The notes under the pieces were generated by a model. That model ran no database searches. It was not told where the DNA came from and saw only the letters and a program-made list of their open reading frames with translations. Of a stretch of 50,889 nucleotides of DNA, positions 9,964-18,271 are shown one piece after another. Numbering within the stretch: the first letter of the stretch is position 1; every line of letters begins with the position of its first letter. Both the position numbers and the translations under genes were made by a program. Source of the DNA: Chloroflexota bacterium (lineage in GTDB: Bacteria > Chloroflexota > Limnocylindria > Limnocylindrales > CSP1-4); NCBI GenBank assembly GCA_003171065.1, contig PMXQ01000064.1, positions 1-50,889 on the forward strand, written 5' to 3'.

Positions 9964-11652
9964 CTAAGCCTCGGGTGGGACGTCGTATTCACGGTGTGCC
10001 GAAGCCAGGAAATCCCTCACTGCCTGGTCCCGCTCGGTCGCCGACCAACCCAATTCTGCTCCCATCAGCTCAGCGACCCTCGGAGCGACGATCGCGCCGC
10101 GATCGGGGAGCTCCTGGGAGAGCCGCGTCCGCCGCGAGAGGAAGTCGTCGACTGAGAGGGCACTCTCCTTTCGGACGGACCACGCTACCTCCGCTTCGAG
10201 CTGCGCAATGGTCGGTCCCAGCGGCCGGAGCAGATCGAGCTCCCGACCGAGGCCGATGACCTCCGAAGCCTGGGTGCCGAAGCGCGCCACGATCCGCTCC
10301 GCTCGACCGGGATCCAGGCCCGACTCGCGGGCAATTGCCGCGGCGAGGGCACTGAGCTCGGCCATCGAGGCCGCCCCGGCGATCGGGATTTCAGTAGTGC
10401 GAGACGGGCGAGCTTTGGCTGCCACCCGTCCGATCGCTGCGTCGACCGTCTGAGCGGCCATCAGGCGATAGGTCGTGAACTTGCCGCCGCTGATCCGGAC
10501 GAGGCCGTTTGGCTCCGTGCGAATCCTGTGCTCGCGGGATGCCTTGACAGTCGAGCCCGGTGATCCGCCCGGGTCGGTGGCAAGCGGTCGGATGCCCGCG
10601 AAAGCCGCGACCACGTCGCTTCGCGTCAGCCCAACGTCGAGCGTGCCATTCACGTTCTCCAGTATCTCGTCCACCTCGGCCAGCGTAGGGGTCGGTCGAT
10701 CGGGCGAACCGTGGTCCTCGTGATCCGTCGTCCCGATAACCCATCGATCCGGCCAGGGGACCAGGAAGCAGACTCGATGAGGTATCCGAAGCGTCAACCC
10801 GTATTGACTCGGAATCCGATCCCGCCGGATGACGAGGTGGGTGCCACGACTGGGCTTGGTTAGCCGATCGTTCCCCGACGGAAACGGTCCATCGGCGCGG
10901 CCCGTCCAGACGCCCGTCGCGTCGATGGTGGAGGCGGCCCGGATGTCGAGCTCGGAGCCGGAGATCTCATCGCGGACGGAGCATCCGACGATGCGGCCGC
11001 CCTCCTCGATGCCGCGCAGGGCTCTCACCCGCGTGACCGCTAGGGCCCCCTGCGCGCGAGCGGTCCGGAGAACGCTGATCGTGAATCTGGCGTCGTCCTC
11101 CTGCCCGTCGTGGTAGAGGAATGCGCCACGCAGGCCCTTGCGGCGCAGGCCCGGGACGGCGGCGAGAGAGTCTTCGACCGAGAGGTGCCGGTGGAATCCG
11201 CCGTCGGCAGAGGCGCCCAGCAGGTCGTACATCGTAAGCCCCGTTCCGAAGAATGGGCGGGCCCACGGGCCGCCGTACACAGGAAACAGAAATGGCTCGA
11301 GCCGAACCAGGTGGGGCGCGAGCTTCAGCAACTGGGCGCGTTCGCGGAGGGCCTCCCGGACGAGACCGATTTGGAACTGCTCGAGGTAGCGGAGGCCGCC
11401 GTGAATGAGGCCCGACGAGCGACTGCTGGTCCCGACCGCAATGTCGTCGCACTCGATCAGAGCCGCCCGCAGCCCTCGACTCACAGCGTCCAGCAGAATC
11501 CCGCACCCAGTGATCCCGCCGCCCACGACGAGCACGTCCCAACGTTCACCAGTCAGCGAATCGAAATCCTGCTTCCGTGCAGCCAGAATGGCAGAAGACG
11601 ACTTGCCCACGGGTGTGCGAGGCAAGGTCGTGACAGCATCCTTAGTGATCAT
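9964..11652 (-). CDS. glpD: Glycerol-3-phosphate dehydrogenase (FAD, GlpD/GlpA family)
   Basis: The enzyme oxidises glycerol-3-phosphate to dihydroxyacetone phosphate and passes electrons to quinone at the inner face of the membrane. The FAD-binding DVLVVGGGITGCGILLDAVSRGL is followed by SSRSSGLIHGGLRYLEQ, FLVPWPDRWVIGTTDH, AAFAGIRPLA and ISGGKFTTYRLMA, and then the C-terminal DAO_C-type helical domain. The ATG at 11652 has GGAG 6 nt upstream. The upstream in-frame extension to 11733 runs through a GC hairpin and looks non-coding. The length of 562 residues fits GlpD. Its place after a leader with a terminator and after glpP genes parallels the B. subtilis glpD arrangement. Confidence 0.93.
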   Translation of the reverse strand: MITKDAVTTLPRTPVGKSSSAILAARKQDFDSLTGERWDVLVVGGGITGCGILLDAVSRGLRAALIECDDIAVGTSSRSSGLIHGGLRYLEQFQIGLVREALRERAQLLKLAPHLVRLEPFLFPVYGGPWARPFFGTGLTMYDLLGASADGGFHRHLSVEDSLAAVPGLRRKGLRGAFLYHDGQEDDARFTISVLRTARAQGALAVTRVRALRGIEEGGRIVGCSVRDEISGSELDIRAASTIDATGVWTGRADGPFPSGNDRLTKPSRGTHLVIRRDRIPSQYGLTLRIPHRVCFLVPWPDRWVIGTTDHEDHGSPDRPTPTLAEVDEILENVNGTLDVGLTRSDVVAAFAGIRPLATDPGGSPGSTVKASREHRIRTEPNGLVRISGGKFTTYRLMAAQTVDAAIGRVAAKARPSRTTEIPIAGAASMAELSALAAAIARESGLDPGRAERIVARFGTQASEVIGLGRELDLLRPLGPTIAQLEAEVAWSVRKESALSVDDFLSRRTRLSQELPDRGAIVAPRVAELMGAELGWSATERDQAVRDFLASAHREYDVPPEA

Positions 11653-11690
11653 CTCGGACTCCGCGCCGACAAGAGGCACACATGGAGTGA

Positions 11691-11720
11691 GGGGCGGCGA
11701 GCGGACCCGCTCGCCGCCCT
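11691..11720. other. Perfect GC-rich stem-loop between the hydrolase gene and glpD
   Basis: The 13-nt arm GGGCGGCGAGCGG (11692-11704) is followed after AC by its exact complement (11707-11719). No T-run follows on either strand, so it is not a canonical terminator. It sits in the 170-nt intercistronic gap and could be an RNA-processing or stability element that sets the glpD to hydrolase ratio. Confidence 0.75.
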
Positions 11721-11822
11721 CGGACCAGGCCAATGAGCTGGAAGACTGGACTCAGCTTCCGCCCATGCGCCTCGCGATCTGGTGCTACGCAGCGACCGGC
11801 AGCGCGCGCGGTCGCCAGTTTG

Positions 11823-13649
11823 CTAACTCCCGTACCACCACGTCGTGTTGGCCGCGACGAGATACCAGGTGATCAAGAACGTGGCCATGAAGGATCCGAC
11901 GTAGATGTGCCCGGTCTTCCTGAAGAAGTACGTAATCAGCCCAAAGACGATCGGGATCAGGGCGATCAGCGCGATGAAGTTGATCATCCCCAGTCCTTGA
12001 TTGCCCTCTGGCCCGTTCATCCACGTAAGCGGCACGTAGTAGAAGGCCAGGAAGCCGACGACGCCGACAAGCAAGACGCCGATAGTCGTTAGCATCTCCC
12101 GAGCAACCGTGGCCTGACCGTTCTTGGGGCGCAGCGTCCCGTTCACAGCGATGGCCATGGGCACGAAGTACAGTGCGATCGGGATCACGTAGACAAACAT
12201 GATCAGGAAGTGCAGCAGGTTCGTGGTCTTCAGAGTGAGGACCCAGAGGCGGAAATCGACCTTGAGCCATGACGTGGCTGTCCACACCATGAGATACCCG
12301 GCCGCAATGACCGTCAGGGCGAGCACCAGCGACTTGCCGATCTTCCGCCAGTCAAGTCCAGCGCCCGGCCACGTCAGACCGTAGTGGACCCCGGTGGCCT
12401 CTGCTTTTCGCCCCCAGATGAAGAAGCCGGCCAGAAGGACGGCGATCGTGATGACGCCCTGGAGCACGAGCCAGAATACAAACCCAGTTGTCACGGATTC
12501 GAGGTGGAACCAGTCGGTGTCGTTGGAGTTGGCTGCGGTGAACGCCCAATCGAAGAGCAGGGGGCCCAGAATTGCTGTGAACACCGCGAACGCCCACCAG
12601 CGGGGACCCACGTTGCCTTTGTACTCGGGCGCTTCACCATTCAGTGAGCCGAAGAACGATGTGCGCAGCAGCAGCGTGCCGAGGGCAAACAGGAACAGGA
12701 CGAAGCCAAGGAAGGCCACTCCTGTGCCCAGGTCCTTGAAGGGCCAGATCTGGTCTGACGACGCAAGGCTGCTGCCGCCGACGAGTGTCATTCCAAACCA
12801 CGTGATCGCGTTGCCGATGGATGTCGGATCGTCCGTCGATATCGCGTGATCACCAAAGTGGTAGTAGAACATCCTCGCCGTCCCGTCGGCGATGGACCCA
12901 TACAGCTTCCCCGGAACGATTGGTGTGGTCGTTCCGAATTCCTTCATGTACGCGGGAACACTGGGTATGTCGGCCCCACTTGCCGCGCCGCCTGTGAAGC
13001 TGGCCAGCTCGGTTTCCTGGCCGACGCTGATCGCCAGGTTCTTTTCAGCCGGGAAGCAGATGAAGCAGGCAGAATCCATGAAGAACATGGAGCTGTAGCC
13101 GTTCTGGTCGGCGAAGGCGGCGGAGTCTATTGCCAGGCCGCCCATCGACATCCCGAGCAGGCCGATGTTTTTGTCATCCACCATGGGCAGGCTTTGCAGG
13201 TACTTCAACCCGTCAAGTGTGCCGAGCCCGTTTGGGGATGGCACTGCGAACGGCCCAACAGTCGACGCGTCCGACCCGCCGTGGTCGTCCCAGTCCATGT
13301 CGAGAACCACATAGCCTCGGCGCGCCAGTTCAAGGGCGGTGTTGGCCATGTACTCTTTGCTGTTGTTGAAGCCATGGGCCGCCAGAATGGCGGGGGCCTT
13401 GTGATTCTGATCAACCCCGTTTGGTACCCACAGGTACGCACTGTACGAGGCGCTATACGACCCGTAGAACGTGACGGAGTGAACTGTCGCGTTAGCGCCG
13501 CCTGACTGGACGTACGATGCCAGCAGGCTGCCTCCGAGCATCAGCACCAGGGAGACGGCGAGCACGAGCCACGCCGTTCTCGAGGTTCGTTTCGCCGGAG
13601 AAGACTCTACCGTGTCACTCACCTTGTTTCCTCCAGAGCTAAGTGCCAT
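11823..13649 (-). CDS. Membrane-anchored alpha/beta hydrolase with C-terminal multi-helix domain
   Basis: The protein has 608 residues from the ATG at 13649, which follows AGAGGA by about 9 nt. Residues 27-45 form a signal anchor. An alpha/beta-hydrolase domain follows with oxyanion-loop AAHGFNNSKEY (about 91-100), DMDWDDHGG and the nucleophile elbow GMSMGG (Ser168). From about residue 320 some eight hydrophobic segments follow to the C-terminus. The hydrolase part should face outside. The upstream in-frame extension to 13763 covers an intrinsic terminator and is not coding. It is the first gene of a run with glpD and glpK, so I infer a lipase or esterase that releases glycerol or a glycerol ester, in the position where glpF often stands. 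Substrate is unproven. Confidence 0.75.
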   Translation of the reverse strand: MALSSGGNKVSDTVESSPAKRTSRTAWLVLAVSLVLMLGGSLLASYVQSGGANATVHSVTFYGSYSASYSAYLWVPNGVDQNHKAPAILAAHGFNNSKEYMANTALELARRGYVVLDMDWDDHGGSDASTVGPFAVPSPNGLGTLDGLKYLQSLPMVDDKNIGLLGMSMGGLAIDSAAFADQNGYSSMFFMDSACFICFPAEKNLAISVGQETELASFTGGAASGADIPSVPAYMKEFGTTTPIVPGKLYGSIADGTARMFYYHFGDHAISTDDPTSIGNAITWFGMTLVGGSSLASSDQIWPFKDLGTGVAFLGFVLFLFALGTLLLRTSFFGSLNGEAPEYKGNVGPRWWAFAVFTAILGPLLFDWAFTAANSNDTDWFHLESVTTGFVFWLVLQGVITIAVLLAGFFIWGRKAEATGVHYGLTWPGAGLDWRKIGKSLVLALTVIAAGYLMVWTATSWLKVDFRLWVLTLKTTNLLHFLIMFVYVIPIALYFVPMAIAVNGTLRPKNGQATVAREMLTTIGVLLVGVVGFLAFYYVPLTWMNGPEGNQGLGMINFIALIALIPIVFGLITYFFRKTGHIYVGSFMATFLITWYLVAANTTWWYGS

Positions 13650-13712
13650 CCCAGCTTTCCTCTCTTGTTGCGGGCTAACCTCTCCTGCCAGTGGACGCGA
13701 CCCGCTGGGACA

Positions 13713-13751
13713 ACAAAAAACCCGCACCACAGCCTCTCGGCTGAATGCGGG
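13713..13751 (-). terminator. Intrinsic terminator in the leader of the hydrolase-glpD-glpK unit
   Basis: On the minus strand, CCCGCA (13746-13751) pairs with TGCGGG, with an inner AGCC-GAGA-GGCT stem, and six Ts follow (13715-13720). It lies about 65 nt upstream of the hydrolase ATG and about 35-70 nt downstream of the promoter at 13792-13819. It therefore interrupts the operon's own leader, as expected for attenuation. GGGAC upstream and GTCCC overlapping the stem base could form a competing pair. GlpP of Bacillus acts at just such a leader terminator, and two GlpP-family genes lie directly upstream. Confidence 0.8.
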
Positions 13752-13791
13752 ACTTCTCAACACCTGTCCCAGAATCCAAGCGCCGCCGCTT

Positions 13792-13819
13792 ACTATCGCC
13801 GCTGGCGCCGCCCTGTCAA
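13792..13819 (-). promoter_or_regulatory. Promoter of the attenuated glp operon
   Basis: The -35 is a perfect TTGACA (13814-13819). A 16-nt spacer leads to GATAGT (13792-13797), 4 of 6 to the -10 consensus. Transcription would start near 13785 and meet the terminator at 13713-13751. The promoter sits just after the stop codon of the second glpP-like gene. Confidence 0.6.
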
Positions 13820-13841
13820 GGGTTTTCCGGCGCCCCGTGTC

Positions 13842-14429
13842 TCACAGGGCCAGGCGAGCAAGTTCGGCCAGGGCTCCGCTCGTCCTGGCGCTCGCCAGCG
13901 CTTGCCGGCTCAGGACGATGGCGTCTGCGCAGCGCAGGCAGGCGGCGATGTCCGTCGGCCGGTCAATCAGGCCGTAGGCAAGTATCGGTCGTGGCAGCAG
14001 GGCGAGCTCGTCGGCGCCCAGATGTGGGAGGACGAGACCGGGCGACACGGCGCTCCCAATACCTTCTCCGCGAGGAGGGCCCTCGAGCGAGCGGCGGAGG
14101 CCCGTGCTGTCGACGGCGAAGACGCGCAGCAGAGCCAGGGCGCCCAACTCCGCGATGTGGGCCGCCGTTGCCTGATGGTGCGCCAGAACGATGCGAAACC
14201 CAAGCTTTCGGACAAGGAACTCGCACGCGGCGGCGTCGTCGGACAGCCCGTCGATGCTGTCGATGTCAACGGCCACGGCCTGCCCGCGGCGGGTGTGGGT
14301 CGTGAGCGCGGTGAGTGACGTGTCGCGGAGCAGGAGCCCGACGTCGCCGCCCTTCGGCGGGTCCCAGTCGGCCCAGCCGTCGGAGGCTTCGAGCACTCGC
14401 GGCAGGTGTATGCCCCACCAGTCAGTCAT
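13842..14429 (-). CDS. Diverged second GlpP-family antiterminator-like protein
   Basis: The protein has 195 residues, almost the same length as its upstream neighbour. The ATG at 14429 overlaps the glpP stop by 8 nt and has GGAG 8 nt upstream. The GlpP beta-alpha barrel pattern can still be followed: AVAVDIDSIDGLSDD aligns with the VHLDLxxGL strand, LLRVFAVDSTGLRRSLE with the QRxFxLDT region, SAVSPGLVLPHL with the EVLPG strand, and PILAYGLIDRPTDI with the AGGFIRT strand. The exact HxDL, PDxxEVLPG and GG residues are lost. It is therefore a tandem duplicate that has changed function, perhaps a partner subunit of GlpP or a sensor that no longer binds the same ligand. Family assignment is by alignment by eye. 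Confidence 0.6.
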   Translation of the reverse strand: MTDWWGIHLPRVLEASDGWADWDPPKGGDVGLLLRDTSLTALTTHTRRGQAVAVDIDSIDGLSDDAAACEFLVRKLGFRIVLAHHQATAAHIAELGALALLRVFAVDSTGLRRSLEGPPRGEGIGSAVSPGLVLPHLGADELALLPRPILAYGLIDRPTDIAACLRCADAIVLSRQALASARTSGALAELARLAL

Positions 14430-15012
14430 ATGGCAGGCTCCACAGTTCCTCTTTGCTCGACGTGACGGCAAGCGCTCCGCACGCCAGGAGCGCGCGGACG
14501 TCATCGACCGTACGCACGAACCCGCCTGCCAGGAGCGGCAGACCGAGGTCGGGCAGCAGATGACGGACTTCGGGAAGAACGACGCCGGGCAACACCTCGA
14601 CGATGTCGGGTGCGGATCGCCTGATAGCCGCCAGGCCTGTCGAGAGCTGGGCCAGTCGCGCGAGCAGGAGGCGCTGAATCGCCGTCATCCGCTCGTGCCG
14701 GATCGCTGCCATCAAGTGGCCCCGCGAGCTGACCACTGCATCTGCACCCGACTCGGACAACCACTGCACCGATGCTCGATCGCCTCGCAGGCCGGATACG
14801 AGGTCGAGGTGCACGGCGACGAGCTTGCCGACCTCGTGGGCCTGGCTGATGAAAGGGGCGAGCTCAAGTCCGTTGGCCCGCAGGATCAGGACGACTTCGG
14901 AACGGCTCGCGAGCGCGCGCCGGAATTGCTCCCCGGTGGTGGTCGCAGGGCAGCAGGGGTACATCGCCAGGCGGGAGAGAAACGTGGAAGGATCGGGCGG
15001 CGTGTACTGCAT
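14422..15012 (-). CDS. glpP: Glycerol-3-phosphate-responsive antiterminator, GlpP family
   Basis: This 196-residue protein shows the GlpP motifs in order: VAVHLDLVSGL (residues 65-75), a VVSSR strand end (93-97), AIQR (111-114), PDIVEVLPGVVLPEV (135-149), LLAGGFVRTVDDV (160-172) and AVTSSKEELW (182-191). In B. subtilis, GlpP with glycerol-3-phosphate binds the leader RNA of glp genes and prevents termination. Here a promoter and leader terminator lie immediately downstream, before the hydrolase-glpD-glpK genes, which gives the target a plain candidate. The DT of the usual QRxFxxDT segment is replaced by RLAQ. The ATG at 15012 has only a weak upstream purine box (AGGG 13 nt away). Confidence 0.85.
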   Translation of the reverse strand: MQYTPPDPSTFLSRLAMYPCCPATTTGEQFRRALASRSEVVLILRANGLELAPFISQAHEVGKLVAVHLDLVSGLRGDRASVQWLSESGADAVVSSRGHLMAAIRHERMTAIQRLLLARLAQLSTGLAAIRRSAPDIVEVLPGVVLPEVRHLLPDLGLPLLAGGFVRTVDDVRALLACGALAVTSSKEELWSLPYD

Positions 15013-15193
15013 GTGTAGCCGACCCTAGCGGACGAATGCCGATGCGATCTGGTCCTCGGCCCGAGGCCGGGGCAATGTCGCGGCCAATGGACGATACACG
15101 CAGGCGAAGGGTGCGTCCAGCGCTCGCTCGTGCCCGATTCGCCGCCGGCCGGCCCCCCTGGACGGTTACTCGATCAGGCGGCAGGATTAGGGC

Positions 15194-16666
15194 ATGAAGA
15201 CTCGCCGTGCGCTATCGCTGCTGCCTATGACCCTCCTCGTCATCGTCGCCGGCTGTGGTTCGACGACGCCATCGCCGACCGGGCCGGCCGCCACGACGAC
15301 GCCCACCCTCGCGGCGAGCGCGACGCCGATCGCCACGCCGATCGCCACGCCCATCGCCACGCTGGCCGCCTCGCCCACGCCCTCTGGCGCTGCGCCGTCG
15401 GCGACACCTGTGCAGCCGGCGGCGGCCGACTGGCCGGTCTACCACCTGAACGCCCAGCGCACCGGCTACGTCACCGGCTTCCCGGCGTCGAGTGGCACGC
15501 TCACGAAGGTCTGGTCGGCCAAGCTCGATGGCGCCGTCTACGCGGAGCCTCTCGTCGTCGGCGGGCACATCATCGCCGTGACGGAGAACGACACCGCCTA
15601 CGCGCTTGATCCGAAGACCGGCGCCGTCCTGTGGAGCAAGCATCTCGGCACGCCCGTTCGCCTGTCCACTCTCCCGTGCGGCAACATCGACCCGCTCGGC
15701 ATCACCGGCACGCCCGCCTACGACGCCGCGACCGTATCGGTCTTCATGGTCGCCGAGGAGGCCGGGCCGCATCACGTTCTCTACGCCCTCGATCCGTCGA
15801 CCGGCGCCGTTCGCTGGTCGCGCAACGTCGATCTCTCCGGCGACAGTCCGACCACGCACCAGCAGCGGCCCGCACTGGCCGTCGCCAACGGATACGTCTA
15901 CATCGGCTTCGGCGGCCTGGCCGGCGACTGCGGCCAGTACAAGGGCGAGGTCGTGGGCGTGCCGACCAGCGGCGCGGGCAGCACCATTGCGTACCGCGTG
16001 CCGGTCGCGCGCGAAGGCGCCGTCTGGGCGACCGGCGGTCCCGTGATCGACGATGCGGGCCACCTGTACGTCTCGACCGGCAACGGCAGCTCAACAAGCA
16101 GCTATGACGGCAGCGACTCGGTCATCGAGCTTTCGCCGACGCTCAAGATGATCAGCCGGTTCGCCCCCTCCACCTGGGCCCACGACAACACGACCGACGC
16201 TGACCTTGGGTCCACAAATCCCGTGCTCGTGCCCGGCGGGTGGGTCTTCCAGGTCGGCAAGAGCGGCACCGGGTACGTGATGCACCAGGGAGCGCTGGGC
16301 GGAATCGGCGGGCAGGTTTCCAGCGCCTCGGTCTGCGGCGCGTACGGCGGCATGGCCCAGGACGGGTCCACGATCTACGTCCCGTGCCGGACGGCGATCC
16401 GCCAGGTCACCATCGGCACCGACGGCAAGCTCACGGTCGGGTGGGAATCGAAGAGCAACGTGGGCGGCGGACCGGCCGTGATCGGCGGCGGGGCCGTCTG
16501 GAGCGCCAACTGGGACAACGGTCACCTGTATGCGCTGGATCCGGCCACGGGCGCCGCGCTGACCAGCATCTCGGTCGGGACGCTGCCCCACTTCGTCTCG
16601 CCTACGCTGTGGGGCGGGCAGGTTCTGCTCGGGACGATGAGCGGCGTGGTCGCGATCGCGCCGTAG
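15194..16666 (+). CDS. PQQ-type beta-propeller lipoprotein
   Basis: The 490-residue protein has a lipoprotein signal with lipobox IVAGC at about residue 21. A Thr/Pro/Ala linker with three ATPI repeats follows, then a propeller of PQQ/BamB-like blades: DWPVYHLNAQRTGY, YALDPKTGAVLWS, YALDPSTGAVRWS and YALDPATGAALTS. The phrase ALDPxTGAxxWS is the blade signature of non-enzymatic PQQ_2 repeats, as in BamB. I see no quinoprotein dehydrogenase catalytic set. The product should sit on the outer face of the cytoplasmic membrane. Its ligand is unknown. AGGAT precedes the ATG. It is followed closely by the DinB-like gene. Confidence 0.8.
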   Translation: MKTRRALSLLPMTLLVIVAGCGSTTPSPTGPAATTTPTLAASATPIATPIATPIATLAASPTPSGAAPSATPVQPAAADWPVYHLNAQRTGYVTGFPASSGTLTKVWSAKLDGAVYAEPLVVGGHIIAVTENDTAYALDPKTGAVLWSKHLGTPVRLSTLPCGNIDPLGITGTPAYDAATVSVFMVAEEAGPHHVLYALDPSTGAVRWSRNVDLSGDSPTTHQQRPALAVANGYVYIGFGGLAGDCGQYKGEVVGVPTSGAGSTIAYRVPVAREGAVWATGGPVIDDAGHLYVSTGNGSSTSSYDGSDSVIELSPTLKMISRFAPSTWAHDNTTDADLGSTNPVLVPGGWVFQVGKSGTGYVMHQGALGGIGGQVSSASVCGAYGGMAQDGSTIYVPCRTAIRQVTIGTDGKLTVGWESKSNVGGGPAVIGGGAVWSANWDNGHLYALDPATGAALTSISVGTLPHFVSPTLWGGQVLLGTMSGVVAIAP

Positions 16667-16706
16667 GCCGGCGAGGACGCGGCGCGCGTCGGTGAGGAGG
16701 CGCTCG

Positions 16707-17234
16707 ATGGCTCGACTGACCCAGGCGGAGGTCGAAGCGTACCGCCGGCCCGTGCTCGACATGCTGGGTCGCGATGACCCGCTCGACGTCCAGGCGTCCG
16801 AGGTGGCGGCCTGGCGTGAGCTGATCGATCGCGCCGACGGCGACCTTCGAACCCGTCCGGCTGAAGGCGAATGGTCGGCCATCGAATGCCTCGGCCACAT
16901 GGCCGACTCCGAGCTGGTCACCTCGGCTCGCTATCGCTGGGTCCTGGCCGAGAGCGAGCCGCCGTTGCAAAGCTGGGATCAGGAGGCCTGGGCTGCCCGC
17001 TTCGATCACACCCACGACGATCCCGCCGCACTGCTCGATCTGTTCGCCGCCCTCCGCCACGCCAACGTGGCGCTGTGGCAGCGCACTTCGCCGGCGGACC
17101 GTTCCCGCTACGGCACCCACGCCGAACGTGGCCCGGAATCGTTCGACCTGCTCTTCCGCCTCCAGGCCGGCCACGGCCGGCTCCACCGTGACCAGGCCGA
17201 ACGGGCGCTTGCCGAGGTACGGCGCAGAAAGTAG
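16707..17234 (+). CDS. DinB/YfiT-like metal-dependent four-helix protein
   Basis: The 175-residue protein has the DinB superfamily pattern: WSAIECLGHMADSELVTSARYRWVL, with a metal His in GHMAD, then late in the protein AGHGRLHRDQAERAL, giving two further His ligands. In the family these three His hold a divalent metal in a four-helix bundle. Members include thiol-dependent transferases, but the substrate is unknown for most. The ATG at 16707 is preceded by GAGGAGG with a 6-nt spacer; the GTG at 16692 has none. It ends 6 nt before the convergent aldo/keto reductase. Confidence 0.75.
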   Translation: MARLTQAEVEAYRRPVLDMLGRDDPLDVQASEVAAWRELIDRADGDLRTRPAEGEWSAIECLGHMADSELVTSARYRWVLAESEPPLQSWDQEAWAARFDHTHDDPAALLDLFAALRHANVALWQRTSPADRSRYGTHAERGPESFDLLFRLQAGHGRLHRDQAERALAEVRRRK

Positions 17235-17240
17235 CTCTCC

Positions 17241-18230
17241 CTACCGCCCCAGGATCCGCTCGATCTCGGCCATCTGGGCGGGCTTCAGCGGACCGAACTC
17301 CATCGCCCGAGCGTTCTCCTGCACCTGGGCGACCGTCCGGAAGCCGGGGAGCGGGACCGTGGCCGGGCTGCGGCCCCAGATCCAGGCGAGGGCGCCCTGG
17401 GCCAGGGTCCGGCCGTTGCTGGTCAGGATCTCCCGGATCGACGCCAGGGCGTTGAGCCAGTCCTGGTTTGCCCGACCGCCCTTGATGCCCGCGAACCATT
17501 CGACCTTCTGGCGGATGTCGTCGTCGCGGAACCTGGTCTCCGGGGTGATCCTGCCGGTCAGCACGCCCATTCCCAGCGGGGCGCGGTTCATGCTGGCCAG
17601 GCTCAGGCGTTCGGCGAAAGCGAGCAGCTCGGCGCTGCCGGTCAGGACGTTGAGCTCCTGCTCGACGACGCCGCACCCGAGACCGGTCGAGAAAGCTTCG
17701 ACCGCGTCCGGCCGATCCGTGCTCCAGCCGTAGGTTCGGACCTTGCCCTCGGCCACCAGCTCTTCGAGGACGTCGCGAACGGCGAGCGCTCGGTCCAGAG
17801 TGAGCCCCCAGACGTGGAGCAGGTAGACGTCGACATGGTCCGTGTCGAGGCGTCGCAGGCTATCCTCCAGGTTCGCTCGCACGTGTCCGGCGACGTCGCT
17901 CGCCTCCTCGGTGGCTCCGTACGGGGTGACCGCGCGGGTCGATTCATCGAGCTCGTAGCCGAACTTGGTGGCGATAACGGCCTGGTCGCGCCGACCTTTT
18001 AGGGCCGCTCCCAGCACGCGCTCGCTGTGGCCGGCGCCGTAATTGGCGGCGGTGTCAAAGAGGTTGGCGCCCAGGTCCAGGGCGGCGTGGATGGCGCGGG
18101 TCGATTCGGCATCGTCGACGACGCCCCAGCCGGCCTGCTCGCCCATCATGGTCCACGGCCCGCCGATCGCCCAGCAGCCCATGCCGACCGCTGAAGCCTC
18201 GATGCCGCTCCGTCCTAGTGTTCGCTTCAC
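17241..18230 (-). CDS. Aldo/keto reductase
   Basis: This NADP-dependent oxidoreductase has the AKR barrel, about 329 residues. The catalytic tetrad can be read as Asp in NLFDTAANYG, Tyr in ANYGAG, Lys in IATKFGY and His in YLLHVWG. The start LGRSGIEASAVGMGCWAIGG is typical for AKR families 11-13. The GTG at 18230 with GGAGGAG directly upstream is the likely start; the longer frame to 18338 overlaps the previous gene. It follows the M24 peptidase by 41 nt, so the two may be co-transcribed. The natural substrate cannot be told from sequence. Confidence 0.85.
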   Translation of the reverse strand: MKRTLGRSGIEASAVGMGCWAIGGPWTMMGEQAGWGVVDDAESTRAIHAALDLGANLFDTAANYGAGHSERVLGAALKGRRDQAVIATKFGYELDESTRAVTPYGATEEASDVAGHVRANLEDSLRRLDTDHVDVYLLHVWGLTLDRALAVRDVLEELVAEGKVRTYGWSTDRPDAVEAFSTGLGCGVVEQELNVLTGSAELLAFAERLSLASMNRAPLGMGVLTGRITPETRFRDDDIRQKVEWFAGIKGGRANQDWLNALASIREILTSNGRTLAQGALAWIWGRSPATVPLPGFRTVAQVQENARAMEFGPLKPAQMAEIERILGR

Positions 18231-18271
18231 GTTCTCCTCCTCATTCCGAGCGCCGCATGCGGCGCCCGGAG

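Noticed and set aside
11691-11720. Terminator between the hydrolase gene and glpD
   Set aside because: The stem is perfect but no T-run follows on either strand.
13650-13763. N-terminal extension of the alpha/beta hydrolase from a GTG at 13763
   Set aside because: It would translate through the promoter-proximal leader and the terminator hairpin with its T-run; the ATG at 13649 has a good ribosome site and precedes the signal anchor.
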